Of a DNA stretch of 64,000 bases, positions 8,910-18,483 are shown piece after piece. The notes under the pieces were generated by a model, which did no database searches, was not told the DNA's origin, and saw nothing but the letters and a program-made list of their open reading frames with translations. The stretch spans positions 61,601 through 125,600 of the forward strand of contig NZ_FPBH01000030.1 of NCBI RefSeq assembly GCF_900116445.1, written 5' to 3'. The position numbers were made by a program, and so were the translations under genes. The DNA comes from Paraburkholderia aspalathi. Its GTDB lineage: Bacteria; Pseudomonadota; Gammaproteobacteria; Burkholderiales; Burkholderiaceae. Every line of letters begins with the position of its first letter. Position 1 is the stretch's first letter.

Positions 8910-9410
8910 ATGCGAAATCTCAATTCAAACGCACTTGAAATCGCGGCACGTCGCGGCAGTCAGCCGGTGCGCGCCGACAGCGCCGCGTTGCGCATCGGCC
9001 TGCGGTTGTGGGGTTTTGTCGAATCCGAGGTCAATACGTGGATTCCGAATCTGCCGACACTCGACGGATTGCTCTCCTGGGAGATCGCCCGGCAGCGGGA
9101 CGGCGACGGTGCCGGCATGATGATCCACCTGGTCAAGTCCTCGTCGAACGCGTTGGGATCATTCTGCTGGAACTGCGTGGGCGCCAACGAAGCTATTCGA
9201 GCGTCGGCAAATGCAGCACGCGTCGAAGCCGCGTTGTTTTCTGGCGATGAGCGCCGCTTGCCCGCCGTCCGATCCGGACTCTGGGCGATGGCAGGCACTC
9301 GTCCGGTAGAAACCGCACTCCATACCCTGGCCCATGCAGTCATCGTTCCGCGACTCATGCATGAACGCGCGCGCCAGAAAGTCGGTGCGGTTCGCGTGGC
9401 GCCGCGGTGA
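8910..9410 (+). CDS. Hypothetical protein, 166 aa
   Basis: The frame is open further upstream, but the ATG at 8910 has an AAGGAG ribosome site 9 nt before it and is taken as the start. The protein is alanine- and arginine-rich, with no recognisable motif, signal peptide or membrane segment. It follows the GlxA-type regulator on the same strand and might be its target. I do not recognise the family. Confidence 0.55.
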   Translation: MRNLNSNALEIAARRGSQPVRADSAALRIGLRLWGFVESEVNTWIPNLPTLDGLLSWEIARQRDGDGAGMMIHLVKSSSNALGSFCWNCVGANEAIRASANAARVEAALFSGDERRLPAVRSGLWAMAGTRPVETALHTLAHAVIVPRLMHERARQKVGAVRVAPR

Positions 9411-9689
9411 CGTGACTGTCATGCTTGCATAGCCCGGTCTTTATAGACTTGGTTTTGGGTTTGATAAGCATCGAGCAGACACAGACAGTTAGTTGCATTA
9501 TTCAGACTTTGCTTTGAACCATAAGAGTGAGCCGTTAGCCCGAAACCTGACGCACTAGCTGTTACCTTCGCGAGCGAGTCGAGCGATAACTCGTTCGTCG
9601 ACACGTTCACTTCGCCTTCCAGATGGAAACATGCCTCAACCACCGCGTTCGCCGGAGACGACCGAATGCGGTCCTCCTCGGACTTTGGA

Positions 9690-10190
9690 TGGGCATTGAA
9701 TCAGTAGCGTACTGCAGGACGGCCGTGCACCGGCTGTCTCGAGGTCGGGAATGCGTTCCACCACTGGTGCCCGCGCCGAATCTGGACGGGCCAGTCTCTC
9801 GGTGTTGAAATGCCATGCGCAGACAAGCCGGTGACCGCGCGCGGCGACAGCCAGGTGCCGAGGTCTTTACTGATCTGCCGAGTCGGCATGCGCATATCGG
9901 AAGAGTTCGATCGCCTCTACGGTCGTCTTCGCCTCCCGCAAACGCTCACGGTCAGGGAGCCCAAGAATGGCGGCGAGATCCGTCCAGGCTTTCACCAACT
10001 TGCGCCGGATACCGCCGAGCACGCCGCGCGCCGACTGCCCTGCCCCAACGCGTTCCGGTAGGTAGCGTTCCACGGCTTTACGGACGGGCATGCCGGCATA
10101 CCACGCGCGCAGCATGGCCAGTTCATCGGCGTCGGGGAAATCCACGGGGCGGGGTTCGGGCGAAGGTGTCGGCGTCAGGCGCGTTTTCAT
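9690..10190 (-). pseudogene. Remnant of a DUF3701-type tyrosine integrase (N-terminal part, frameshifted)
   Basis: From the ATG at 10190 the frame reads LRAWYAGMPVRKAVERYLPE and GQSARGVLGGIRRKL, the N-terminal domain of the large Burkholderia-type integrases that carry DUF3701. This frame stops at 9867. The next part of the same domain, with WLSPRAVTGLSAHGI and RGHQWWNAFP, continues in another frame between about 9895 and 9700, so a frameshift lies near 9880-9895. The catalytic domain is missing altogether. It marks an old integration event. Confidence 0.65.
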
Positions 10191-10488
10191 AGGCGCCAGT
10201 TTGGCACAAACATAAAGCTATTGTAATAAGAATACTTATCTTAATGGGGTGGTCAGCAAGCGAATCTGTAACCGCGGTCCGGCCTCCTACGAGCACTTCG
10301 CCGGGTTCGTGAACAGCTGCTGTCGGGCAGGCACGACAGCCTCTTGTCGACCCTCTACGGCCCTTCGGCTACCTGGCCACGAGTGTCCGCGCAGAGACCA
10401 ATATGGGTCATTGCAGCAAATCCTGACGAAACGAATGGCGCCAGCCTAACTGACGCAGCGTCAGCGTGAGTCCACGCCGGAGGCGCCA

Positions 10489-10860
10489 CTAATCTTGACC
10501 GACATCGGCATCCGCGGGTGTCTGTCGGCGTAAGGCGATTCGCTCGACGTCGCGCATATGTTCGGTACCCCAAACGCAAAGGGGACCAAGCGCCTTCGCC
10601 AGCGAACGCCCAAAAGGCGTGAGAGAGTACTCAACCTTTGGCGGAATCTCTTTGTAGTCGACGCGCTCTATTACCTCATCCATCTGCAACTCTTTCAGTT
10701 GCTGAATCAGCACTTTATCGCTGACGCTACCCACCGCGCGCCTCAGCTCACCATATCGATGCACACCATGCGCCAGATGAAACAACACCAGCGGTTTCCA
10801 TTTCCCGCCAAGGACTGCCAGCGCGGCGTCAAGCCCACAGTTAAAGGTAATCGTAGCCAT
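10489..10860 (-). CDS. HxlR-family transcriptional regulator
   Basis: This 123-residue winged-helix protein has the HxlR core: CGLDAALAVLGGKWKPLVLF near the N-terminus (the family's conserved Cys is at residue 8), then RYGELRRAV and KVLIQQLKELQ, and the EYSLTPFGRSLAK wing. Members sense aldehydes, quinones or redox stress. It is divergently transcribed from the SDR gene across 98 bp and is the obvious candidate to control it. Confidence 0.9.
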   Translation of the reverse strand: MATITFNCGLDAALAVLGGKWKPLVLFHLAHGVHRYGELRRAVGSVSDKVLIQQLKELQMDEVIERVDYKEIPPKVEYSLTPFGRSLAKALGPLCVWGTEHMRDVERIALRRQTPADADVGQD

Positions 10861-10958
10861 TCTGCTGCCTCTCTCAGGGTACTTACCAAAAGGTAAATAC
10901 TATCCAAATGAATGGTGCAGGTCTACTGTGTGACTTCTGATTCCAACCGGAGGTGCAC

Positions 10959-11708
10959 ATGAGCAGGCTAGAAGGAAAAGTCGCAGTGGTGACAGGTGGT
11001 AGCAGTGGTATTGGACTGGCGGCTGCCACGCGATTCGCAGCGGAAGGGGCGGAGGTTGTTATCGTTGGTCGTCGCCAGGAAGAATTGGACAACGCGCTCA
11101 AAGCCATCGGGTCTCGCGCGACCGCTGTCCAAGGCGATGTCTCCCACCTGGACGACCTCGATCGAATCTTCGCCAAAGTAGAGGCCACAAAAGGACGAAT
11201 CGACATATTGTTCGCTAATGCGGGACTGGGCGGCACGCAGCCGATCGGCTCCATCACCGAAGCATCGTTCGATACGATTTTCGGTGTGAACGTCAAGGGG
11301 ACGCTGTTCACCGTACAGAAAGCGCTGCCGTTAATGAAGCAAGGCGGATCGATCATCCTCACCGGATCGACGACTGGCTCGATGGGCGCACCAGCGTTCA
11401 GTGTCTACAGCGCCTCGAAGGCAGCAGTCCGCAATCTTGCAAGGAGCTGGGCGTGGGATTTAAAGGGCACGGGGATTCGCGTGAACGTCCTTTCGCCGGG
11501 TCCAACCGAAACGCCTAGTCTGCTCAACGGTTTGGCGCGCTCAGGCCAGCAAGAAGCCGCTGCAGCAGCCCTGATTGCACGGGTTCCTATCGGACGCATG
11601 GGGAAACCGGACGAACTCGCTGCCGCCGCCCTGTTTCTTGCCTCCGATGAGAGCAGCTTCATGACCGGAAGTGAACTGTTCGCTGATGGCGGGTACGCGC
11701 AGGTCTAA
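10959..11708 (+). CDS. Short-chain dehydrogenase/reductase
   Basis: A classical SDR of 249 residues: cofactor motif TGGSSGIG (12-19), NAG (86-88), catalytic serine in the GSTTGS stretch, Tyr149 and Lys153 (YSASK), then the C-terminal SPGPTET and DGGY ends. The substrate cannot be read from sequence. The ATG at 10959 has a GGAGG site 5 nt upstream; an in-frame GTG two codons earlier overlaps that site. It is divergent from the HxlR regulator, which probably represses it. Confidence 0.9.
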   Translation: MSRLEGKVAVVTGGSSGIGLAAATRFAAEGAEVVIVGRRQEELDNALKAIGSRATAVQGDVSHLDDLDRIFAKVEATKGRIDILFANAGLGGTQPIGSITEASFDTIFGVNVKGTLFTVQKALPLMKQGGSIILTGSTTGSMGAPAFSVYSASKAAVRNLARSWAWDLKGTGIRVNVLSPGPTETPSLLNGLARSGQQEAAAAALIARVPIGRMGKPDELAAAALFLASDESSFMTGSELFADGGYAQV

Positions 11709-12171
11709 GGAACGCGCAAGTCCGGCGGGAGGATTTGTTGTCTCAGGCGGTCGATATTTATCGAAGCGATGAAATCCCCGAATTCGCGGCTCTCGCCGGC
11801 TCACGTGCCTTGCGCGAAGATGACGCCGACAGCTTGCAGGGTAACTCTCGCGAGGCACAATGCGGGCCACGCGAGTTGGACATCGCTGTCTTGCGCGCGA
11901 CCCAAAGGCTGCGGCAGCGCGGCGTGTATCCGGTAGAAAGCGGACGCTCAATGGCCTTCGATGACCGGCTGTTTGTGGCCGATCTCTGGCTGACGCGACC
12001 AGCGGACGACGACCTGCTTCTGCCGTTCGGGCCGGGTTCACCCCCGAGAACCGCTTCCAACGCTCTACGGTCATTTTTGCCGTCGTCTCAGCTGGAATGT
12101 GGTCAGCCGAACCCGACGCTCAGAATTTTCCCGGCTGTGCATATCACCGCGTTTGCGTTCATGAGAATCTA
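11709..12171 (+). other. Intergenic stretch with no convincing gene
   Basis: Frames of 100-180 codons exist on both strands here, but they are arginine- or serine-rich translations of high-GC DNA with no motif and no ribosome site. I see nothing to annotate. Confidence 0.5.
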
Positions 12172-12221
12172 GTTTGTTGCGTTCGGAGCGGCTCTGCCGC
12201 TCCGAACGCAACAAACTTTTT
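12172..12221 (+). terminator. Perfect 21-bp hairpin with T-tract, just upstream of the FeeM-like gene
   Basis: Positions 12172-12192 and 12196-12216 are perfect reverse complements around a 3-nt loop (TCT), and five T follow at 12217-12221. This has the form of an intrinsic terminator on the plus strand. It ends only 23 nt before the ATG at 12245, so it either ends upstream transcription or acts as an attenuator or leader structure for the acyltransferase gene. Its 21-bp perfect stem is long for a simple terminator. Confidence 0.75.
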
Positions 12222-12244
12222 CTCATTCACCTACGGGGGTTGCA

Positions 12245-13039
12245 ATGGATCGCATCGATTCAGTTGTTTTGACGCAAAATACGGGTTATACGTCGCTCAG
12301 AGAACGGTTTAATCAGAGCACTGTAAAGAAAACGGAAAGGTTGCCGTTTACGATAAAGGTGGTAAGTACCCCGGCGGACCTCGACAAGGCCGTCGAGATG
12401 CGTCGCGCCGCCTATCGCCGCCACTTGCCGGAATTCGCCGAGACCATGGGCGTCGAGGCGTTGGATGGCGCGCCCGGCACGATCGTGCTGCTCGCGCAAT
12501 CGCGGCTGGACGGCGGACCCATCGGCACTATGCGGGTCCAGACGAATGCATTCGCTCCGCTTGCGGTCGAACAATCGGTCCGGCTGCCGGACTGGCTGAG
12601 GCAGGCGAGGCTCGCCGAGGCGACGAGACTCGGCGTCGCGCGCGGTGCGATCGGTCGGATGGTGAAGGTGGCGCTGTGCAAGGCGTTTTTCATGTATTGC
12701 GCGCAGAACGGGGTCGACTGGATGTTAATTACGGCGCGCTCACCGCTCGATCGGGAATACGAAGCGATGTTGTTCGACGACGTATACGGCCAGAACGAAT
12801 TCCTGCCGATGGCGCACGTTGGTGGGTTGCCACATCGGGTGATGGCGAAACCGGTTGCTTTGGTCCGTCAGCGCTGGGCGAAGGTCAACCATCCGTTCTT
12901 CGGTTTCTTTTTTGAGACGGATCACCTCGACATCGACGTCAGCGTCGCATCAAAGCAGGGCGAAGCCGGCCACGGTACTGATTGCGGCGGCCTGCCGAGC
13001 AGCGCCTCAGGTCGTCTGCGGCCACCGAGCGAAACATAA
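12245..13039 (+). CDS. FeeM-like N-acyl amino acid synthase / acyltransferase of the GNAT fold
   Basis: The 264-residue protein has the layout of FeeM/autoinducer-synthase-like acyltransferases: VVSTPADLDKAVEMRRAAY, then PIGTMRVQTN, RLAEATRLGVARG and a C-terminal half ending in long substrate-contact loops. FeeM enzymes transfer fatty acyl groups from acyl-ACP to amino acids, giving N-acyl amino acids that act as signals or surfactants. The ~40 C-terminal residues are low-complexity. It is followed 132 bp later, on the same strand, by a large c-di-GMP protein, a pairing that suggests lipid-signal and biofilm functions. The substrate is unknown. Confidence 0.72.
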   Translation: MDRIDSVVLTQNTGYTSLRERFNQSTVKKTERLPFTIKVVSTPADLDKAVEMRRAAYRRHLPEFAETMGVEALDGAPGTIVLLAQSRLDGGPIGTMRVQTNAFAPLAVEQSVRLPDWLRQARLAEATRLGVARGAIGRMVKVALCKAFFMYCAQNGVDWMLITARSPLDREYEAMLFDDVYGQNEFLPMAHVGGLPHRVMAKPVALVRQRWAKVNHPFFGFFFETDHLDIDVSVASKQGEAGHGTDCGGLPSSASGRLRPPSET

Positions 13040-13047
13040 ACCAGGAT

Positions 13048-13073
13048 GTCCGCCCGAAGGCATTCGGGCGGAC
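13048..13073 (+). terminator. Hairpin after the FeeM-like gene
   Basis: GTCCGCCCGAA and TTCGGGCGGAC form an 11-bp GC-rich stem with a 4-nt loop, 8 bp past the stop codon. There is no T-tract, so it may be an mRNA-stabilising or weak terminator structure. Confidence 0.5.
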
Positions 13074-13171
13074 AAGAGGTCGGTGGCGTCAGCGCACAGT
13101 CGTGCTTTCGCTGCTCACTATCGCAACATCGCAATGAAATCGAGAAAGAAGTCACTGGGGAAGGGCAGCAA

Positions 13172-16117
13172 ATGACACGCATTGAGCGGGCGTTTCGGGA
13201 CCGACTGACCGGCTGGGCTTTCCAGCGGTTTTCGGTGTACGTCGCGCCATTTGTGATTGTGCTTGGCAGCGTTGCCGTCATGCTTTGGGCGCCGCGCCAA
13301 TTCGATACTACGGGAACGGTCCCGCTCAGCTTTCCCGTGATTGCGGATCCGTCTGCGACACTGCCACCCTCCATCGCCATCGCGCGTCTACGCAATACCG
13401 TACCCACTGCACGTTTCAGTACCCATCTCGCGGAAACGCCGTTCTGGTTCATGCTCACCGCGCCGGCCCTGGCCGGTGAAGGCGCCACGTTCATCGACCT
13501 GCCGTCGCGGCACGCGCAGACACTTTCCTGCTGGCGGACGGGTCCGGCCTTAACGCTGCTCGGCGCGGGCGACCGCCACGGCACGAGCGGCGCGATCCGC
13601 GTCAACAACGCCGGCTTTGCGCTCAGGCTCGACGAGCACGCCCTCCCTGCGCAGATCCTGTGCCGAGGCACGTTCTCCGGACCCGCGTATATCACCGCTT
13701 CCGCATCGAGCCGCGACAAGCTCGAAGTATCCGCCTTCGAATTCCAACAGAGCGCCGCGCTGATCACCGGCGGCCTGCTGACGCTCGCGATCTTCGTGTT
13801 TGTTACGGCAATCATCAATCGCGAATGGACTTACGTGATTTTTGCCGCCTGGCTTGTCGGCAACCTCCGGTTGAGCGCCAACGCAATGGGCTTCGATACC
13901 GAATGGATGGGCTGGGTCATTCCGCCCGATCATATCGCGCTGTTGCGGCAATTCACGTTCGCTGCCTATTACGTGCTGACCACGACGCTCTTTGTGGAGC
14001 TGTTTCGCCGCGAGCTGAAAGCCATCGGCCTGCGCTGGAGCCTGCACGCCGTGCGGTATGGCGGCTGCCTGCTGATGGTCGCCGCATTCACGCTGAATTA
14101 CGCGCACTTTATTCCGGTGCTATGGGCATGCGCCAGCTTCTGCATACTGGTGCTGACCTACTTTCTCGTACAGTTGTTCATCAAGGCGCGCTCGCGCACC
14201 GTGCTCTGGTATGTCGCGTCAATGGCCATCGTGCTGTTCGCGACGCTGTCGCAAGTACTCGCCGCCGCGCTCGGCGTGAAGGCGCTGGCGGGCGCGCTGA
14301 GCCCCGTCGTGACGGCGCTGTCGTCGAGCATGCTTTGTGCGTTTGCTATTGCGGAACGTATGCGCGAAGAGCGCGAGCGCCGCCGGCAAATGCAGGTCGA
14401 GCTGCGCAACACGTATGACGTCACGCCGATCGGCCTCTTCACACTGAACGGGGACAGCGCCTTCGTCCGCGCCAATCCGGCGCTGCACTCGATGCTGGGA
14501 CTGCCTCAACAGCACCAGGGTACGCGTCGCTGGGTCGACTATTTCGCCCCGGGCGCCGAGCGCGCGCTTGGTGAGCTCCTGGAGCGCGACGACTCGGCGT
14601 CGATCGAAATTGAGGGCACAGCCGGCACGAAGACAGAGGCGCGGCGCTACTCGCTGCGGGCGATTCGCGCGAACGGCTTCATCGAAGGTTCGCTCGAGGA
14701 CGTGACTGATCGCTCGAAAGCGGTGGAGCGGCTGCACTTCCTCGCCGAGCACGACCCACTCACCGGTCTGCTGAACCGTCGCGGCATCGAGCATGCAATC
14801 GGGCGGCAAAGCGGCGAAAGCGGCCCGTGGGCGCTCGCGTATCTCGATCTCGACCGCTTCAAGCTGCTGAACGACTTGTTCGGCCATGGGACCGGCGACG
14901 AAATACTACGGCATGTCGCTGCGCGCCTCGTCGAGCGTCTCGGTTCCGACGTGCCGATCGGGCGCATTGGCGGTGACGAATTCGTGTGCGTACTCGCGAA
15001 CATGGCGATCGACGATGCGATCGCACGCTGCCGTGAACTCGTCACGGCATTGAACTCCGCACCGGTTCATGTCGACACGCGAGCGTTCCAGATCAGGGGA
15101 TCGATCGGCGTAGTCGAGTGCTCGCAAGGTGAACGGATCCTGGACGCCCTCGCCTATGCAGACCGCGCGTGTCGCGCCGCGAAACGCGGCGGCAATGCGC
15201 GGCTCGTCGCACTGCGCAAGGGCGCGCCAGCGTTCGAGGAGCGCGCCGCCGAGATCAGTCTGATCGAGGCGCTGGGACAGAGCCGGCTGCCCGAGGGGCT
15301 GTTCCTCGTGATGCAACCGATCATGTCGATGCGCGCACCGGCAGAAGCGCTCGACTTCGAGGTGCTGCTGCGTCTGCGCATGCCGGACGGCTCGGTGGCG
15401 ACCGCCGCGAAGCTGATCGCCGCCGCGGAGGACTCCGGCACCATCACCGCGATCGACCGCTGGGTGCTCTCGACGACGCTCGCATGGCTCAGGGACAACC
15501 GCGCGTCGCTCTCCACCACGCGCTTCGTGTGCGTGAACCTGAGCGGTGGTTCACTCAACGACGAACACTTCCTCGACGAGCTGTTCGCGCTGTTCTCGCG
15601 TCACGAGGACGTCATCCATTACCTGTGCATCGAAATCACCGAAAGCGTCGCGCTGCACGATCTGGAGCATACGGAGCGCTTCATCGCGCGGGTGCACGAC
15701 ATGGGCGCAAAGATCGCGATCGACGATTTCGGCGCGGGGCAGACATCATTACGCTACCTGAAGACGCTGTCGGCCGATGCACTAAAAATCGACGGCGAAT
15801 TTGTGCGCACGATGTGTAACCATCCGGCCGACATCGCGATCGTCGAGGCGATCATTACCCTCGCACGCAATCTCGGCATGCGCAGCATCGCTGAATGGGT
15901 CGAAGACCTCGAGACCTTGCGCGCGCTGAATGAACTAGGCGTCGACTACGTGCAGGGTTTCGCGATCGCCAAACCGCAAGAGGCCAGAGACATTCTCGCG
16001 GCCTCCTCCGCCGCGAGCTTCGTGACTGACGTCGAGCTCACACGCTATCTGAAAGCACAGCAGACGCTGCACCGCGGCGCTGATGACCAGCGCATGGAAC
16101 GCGAAAGCGCGGTCTGA
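13172..16117 (+). CDS. Membrane 7TM sensor with PAS, GGDEF and EAL domains
   Basis: The 981-residue protein (from the ATG at 13172) has an N-terminal membrane anchor (~20-40), a periplasmic 7TMR-DISM extracellular-like part, seven membrane segments (~185-400), a PAS-like segment (VTPIGLFTLNGDSAF), a GGDEF domain with intact RIGGDEF (~600) and an EAL domain (~729 onward). The EAL motif reads EVLLR, with conserved NLSGGSL, EITES, IDDFGAG and KIDGEF. It probably makes or degrades c-di-GMP in response to an outer signal. An open frame extends upstream to 13046, but the GGGGAAGGGC ribosome site supports 13172. It may form an operon with the FeeM-like gene. Confidence 0.9.
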   Translation: MTRIERAFRDRLTGWAFQRFSVYVAPFVIVLGSVAVMLWAPRQFDTTGTVPLSFPVIADPSATLPPSIAIARLRNTVPTARFSTHLAETPFWFMLTAPALAGEGATFIDLPSRHAQTLSCWRTGPALTLLGAGDRHGTSGAIRVNNAGFALRLDEHALPAQILCRGTFSGPAYITASASSRDKLEVSAFEFQQSAALITGGLLTLAIFVFVTAIINREWTYVIFAAWLVGNLRLSANAMGFDTEWMGWVIPPDHIALLRQFTFAAYYVLTTTLFVELFRRELKAIGLRWSLHAVRYGGCLLMVAAFTLNYAHFIPVLWACASFCILVLTYFLVQLFIKARSRTVLWYVASMAIVLFATLSQVLAAALGVKALAGALSPVVTALSSSMLCAFAIAERMREERERRRQMQVELRNTYDVTPIGLFTLNGDSAFVRANPALHSMLGLPQQHQGTRRWVDYFAPGAERALGELLERDDSASIEIEGTAGTKTEARRYSLRAIRANGFIEGSLEDVTDRSKAVERLHFLAEHDPLTGLLNRRGIEHAIGRQSGESGPWALAYLDLDRFKLLNDLFGHGTGDEILRHVAARLVERLGSDVPIGRIGGDEFVCVLANMAIDDAIARCRELVTALNSAPVHVDTRAFQIRGSIGVVECSQGERILDALAYADRACRAAKRGGNARLVALRKGAPAFEERAAEISLIEALGQSRLPEGLFLVMQPIMSMRAPAEALDFEVLLRLRMPDGSVATAAKLIAAAEDSGTITAIDRWVLSTTLAWLRDNRASLSTTRFVCVNLSGGSLNDEHFLDELFALFSRHEDVIHYLCIEITESVALHDLEHTERFIARVHDMGAKIAIDDFGAGQTSLRYLKTLSADALKIDGEFVRTMCNHPADIAIVEAIITLARNLGMRSIAEWVEDLETLRALNELGVDYVQGFAIAKPQEARDILAASSAASFVTDVELTRYLKAQQTLHRGADDQRMERESAV

Positions 16118-17419
16118 CGCGGCTCACCGCGCGGCGACCACTGGCGCGCTCGCATTCTTCGCTGCGCCGCGTATCGGTTCGCGGCCTCGAGCGTTGCTTT
16201 AATCGGGAAGCGTTCTCGCGTATTCAATCCGCTCCCATCCGCGCCGCATCCCTCCTCGATGGGATGGGTCGAGTCGAACGTACCGCAGTTCCCAGTCCAC
16301 TCAACTTTCGCGTCGAACCTGGATCTGTTCTCGGCATGTTCCGCTAATGGTCATCACCTGTATCCGAAACTGGCGCACTGAGCCAGACGAGCGGCCCAGT
16401 TTGAGCGAGACGAGCCGCTGCTCGTCTCGAGGGTTGTTCGATCTCTGCCCTCGTCAACGTAATCGTAAGGTCGTGGTGATGCGTGCGGGTCGGCGTCGAA
16501 CAACCATCACGAAAAGGCGTCATCCGGGGATCCGCAATCATGGCCAGAGCCTGCGTCTTTCTCGATCCCGTCATTTTTTTGGATTTTGCATAAAAAAATT
16601 TCAACACTTTTGGAACGTTTTACAGTGTTGCGTTTTTCGGGCATCCTGCAACGGCATCTGAAGGCTTCCAGCCGGATTCCACGCAACAGAAACGGCCACG
16701 CACGCGACGCAACGGTTCCTGTTGGTTTTTCCTTGCAAAACATTACTCAGGCGTCGATAGCGGCTGACACTGGCCATTCTCTCTGTCGCGCAACGCGGTG
16801 CCGTAGGTGCCAAGAACGTGCTATTGAGCGGTCGTGCTTTTCTGCTTGGATTGCAGACGCATGACCGCGTTCGCGGCCCGATCCGTAAGTCTGGAATTTC
16901 GCTGGGCGTCAGCCGCGGTGCGTTGCTGTCAATCGCTTCTAATTTAACAGAGCACGCTCGGCGGCAGACCGCCCGGCGGCAGTAGAGACGACGGATGTGG
17001 GGTGCACGGTTGGGCTCGCCCTTTGTAGACTCGGGTTTGGTGTTGTGGGTTGCGAGCTTATCCCAGACCGTTAGTTGCGTTTATAAATCATGGAAACCGT
17101 TGCATTCTCTACGAGAAAGACAGCCAGCGACTTTTCAACGGCATCAGTCCCTGGCATTCGCGAGTGACGTACCGATACCTTGATTGTTCGCGCCGGTTGC
17201 AGCACTCGAGGCGTAGATCTGGGATGCGACCGCATCATCCGACAGATCTCACGAAATCAACCGGGCAAGTTCGTCGTGCAATTCTTTTCAGGGCAGCACG
17301 CCCTTCTGAAGGCTGCGCTGTCGCGCATCAAATCATCTTTGAGCGGCCCGACGCGCGACCTGGCGCACATGCGACAATGATGCAACGTCCTTGCGGGACG
17401 ATACTGTGATGGTGCATTG
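16118..17419 (+). other. 1.3-kb intergenic stretch, no convincing gene
   Basis: Only short frames without motifs or ribosome sites occur here. An AT-rich patch at 16565-16630 contrasts with the GC-rich surroundings and may contain a promoter or a border of acquired DNA. I can support nothing more. Confidence 0.5.
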
Positions 17420-18004
17420 ATGACCGAGCAAACCTGCGTCCGTTGCGGCGCGAGAACGCCACCGTACGATGCCGTGAATGCCGCGTCATCAGACGGCACC
17501 TACCGCCTGCTCTGTAGCCGGTGTTTCAACGAGGACATGGCGCAATGGGCTGACATTGTCGGCTTCGAACATCCGCAGTTCACGCCGGTTCGTCTGCTCG
17601 ACATGGATGGCGGCTCGCACGAATTCCACTTCCGCAGCCTTCTGCTCGGGGACCAGCTCTCGCTTGAAGCGTTCGAACTTGCCGGCAACGACGAATCAGA
17701 AGGATACCGGTTCCAGATTCTCGACGAGCCGCGATCAGATCCCTTCGTGCTGCTCGGAAAGCTTGTGCAGAAGATGATGCGCGCATTGGCAACGAAACAC
17801 CTACGCGAGGACGCTGATGGCCTGCAGGTCGCTGACACAATGGTCAGAGGCCGTATCGAGTGGAATGGGGTCGAAGACGTCCGCCAACCGTGTGTCGTCA
17901 TAGATGGCCGGCGTGTGGAATGGAACGATTTCGGTGCGATCCTGATGGCCTTCGAAGGATGGCAATTCAGACTCGAACTACTCGATCCGAGTGACGAGGC
18001 ATGA
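17420..18004 (+). CDS. DUF7713-like protein with N-terminal zinc ribbon
   Basis: This 194-residue protein starts with a CxxC...CxxC module (CVRCGART and CSRCFNEDM), likely zinc-binding. It is followed by a domain with FEHPQFTPV, FHFRSLLLGDQLSLEAFEL and a C-terminal FEGWQFRLEL. I recall this as the DUF7713 pattern common in Burkholderiales, where no function is known. The ATG at 17420 directly follows an in-frame TTG and is taken as the start. It stands alone, with non-coding stretches on both sides. Confidence 0.75.
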   Translation: MTEQTCVRCGARTPPYDAVNAASSDGTYRLLCSRCFNEDMAQWADIVGFEHPQFTPVRLLDMDGGSHEFHFRSLLLGDQLSLEAFELAGNDESEGYRFQILDEPRSDPFVLLGKLVQKMMRALATKHLREDADGLQVADTMVRGRIEWNGVEDVRQPCVVIDGRRVEWNDFGAILMAFEGWQFRLELLDPSDEA

Positions 18005-18483
18005 TTCCGGAGATATCGTCCAGCCCTACTCTGCAGGAGCACCGCAGCGAGGATGTCCGTCGTTCACCGTGCCGACGATTACCCCTGACTGGTCGTTCAA
18101 TGACGCAACGGGGGAGCAGACGGTTGCCCGGTGACAGTCATCCCCATGCTGGTGCCGAACAGCGAGGATGCTCGTCGTACTCGCCTCCTCAACCTCGAAC
18201 AGAACAGGTGAAGGGAATTGCCTAAGGACGTTGGCAGATTTTCACAACCCGTCCGGCGCGCTCCGCGGAACAGCATATACCCGAAGTTGATCACTTTAAT
18301 TATGTCAAATTAATTTCGCTGGCGGTTCTTTTGGAACACCGTTACCGTCGGTTCAAGTAATTTTGTTCCCGTTTTGCAAGCAAATTTGTTCCTAGCCCGC
18401 GCGACGAGGGTCCAGGCGCTGGAGAGCCGCAGATCCTCATCGCCTTACAGAGACGCGATGCGCGTGACAATGACAGAAAGACG
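18005..18483 (+). other. Intergenic stretch with transposon-end-like repeats near the dehydrogenase break
   Basis: AGCGAGGATG recurs at about 18042 and 18160. Nearer the truncated dehydrogenase, TTTTGTTCC (18361-18369) and ATTTGTTCC (18384-18392) are direct repeats, and GGAACAAA (18497-18504) is in inverse orientation exactly at the point where dehydrogenase homology stops. This could be the end of an element that cut the gene. No coding region was seen. Confidence 0.35.

Noticed and set aside
9419..9643. 74-codon minus-strand frame next to the integrase remnant
   Set aside because: Starts at a plausible ATG but has no relatives I know and lies in decayed DNA.
11735..12172. 145-codon plus-strand frame after the SDR gene
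   Set aside because: No ribosome site or motif; the opposite strand is equally open.
13660..14418. 252-codon frame inside the GGDEF-EAL gene
   Set aside because: Out-of-frame translation of a confirmed coding region, Arg/Ala-rich.
9440..17090. Loose similarity between about 9440-9510 and 17020-17090 (TAGACT, then GTTAGTTGC)
   Set aside because: Too many mismatches to call a repeat or attachment site by eye.
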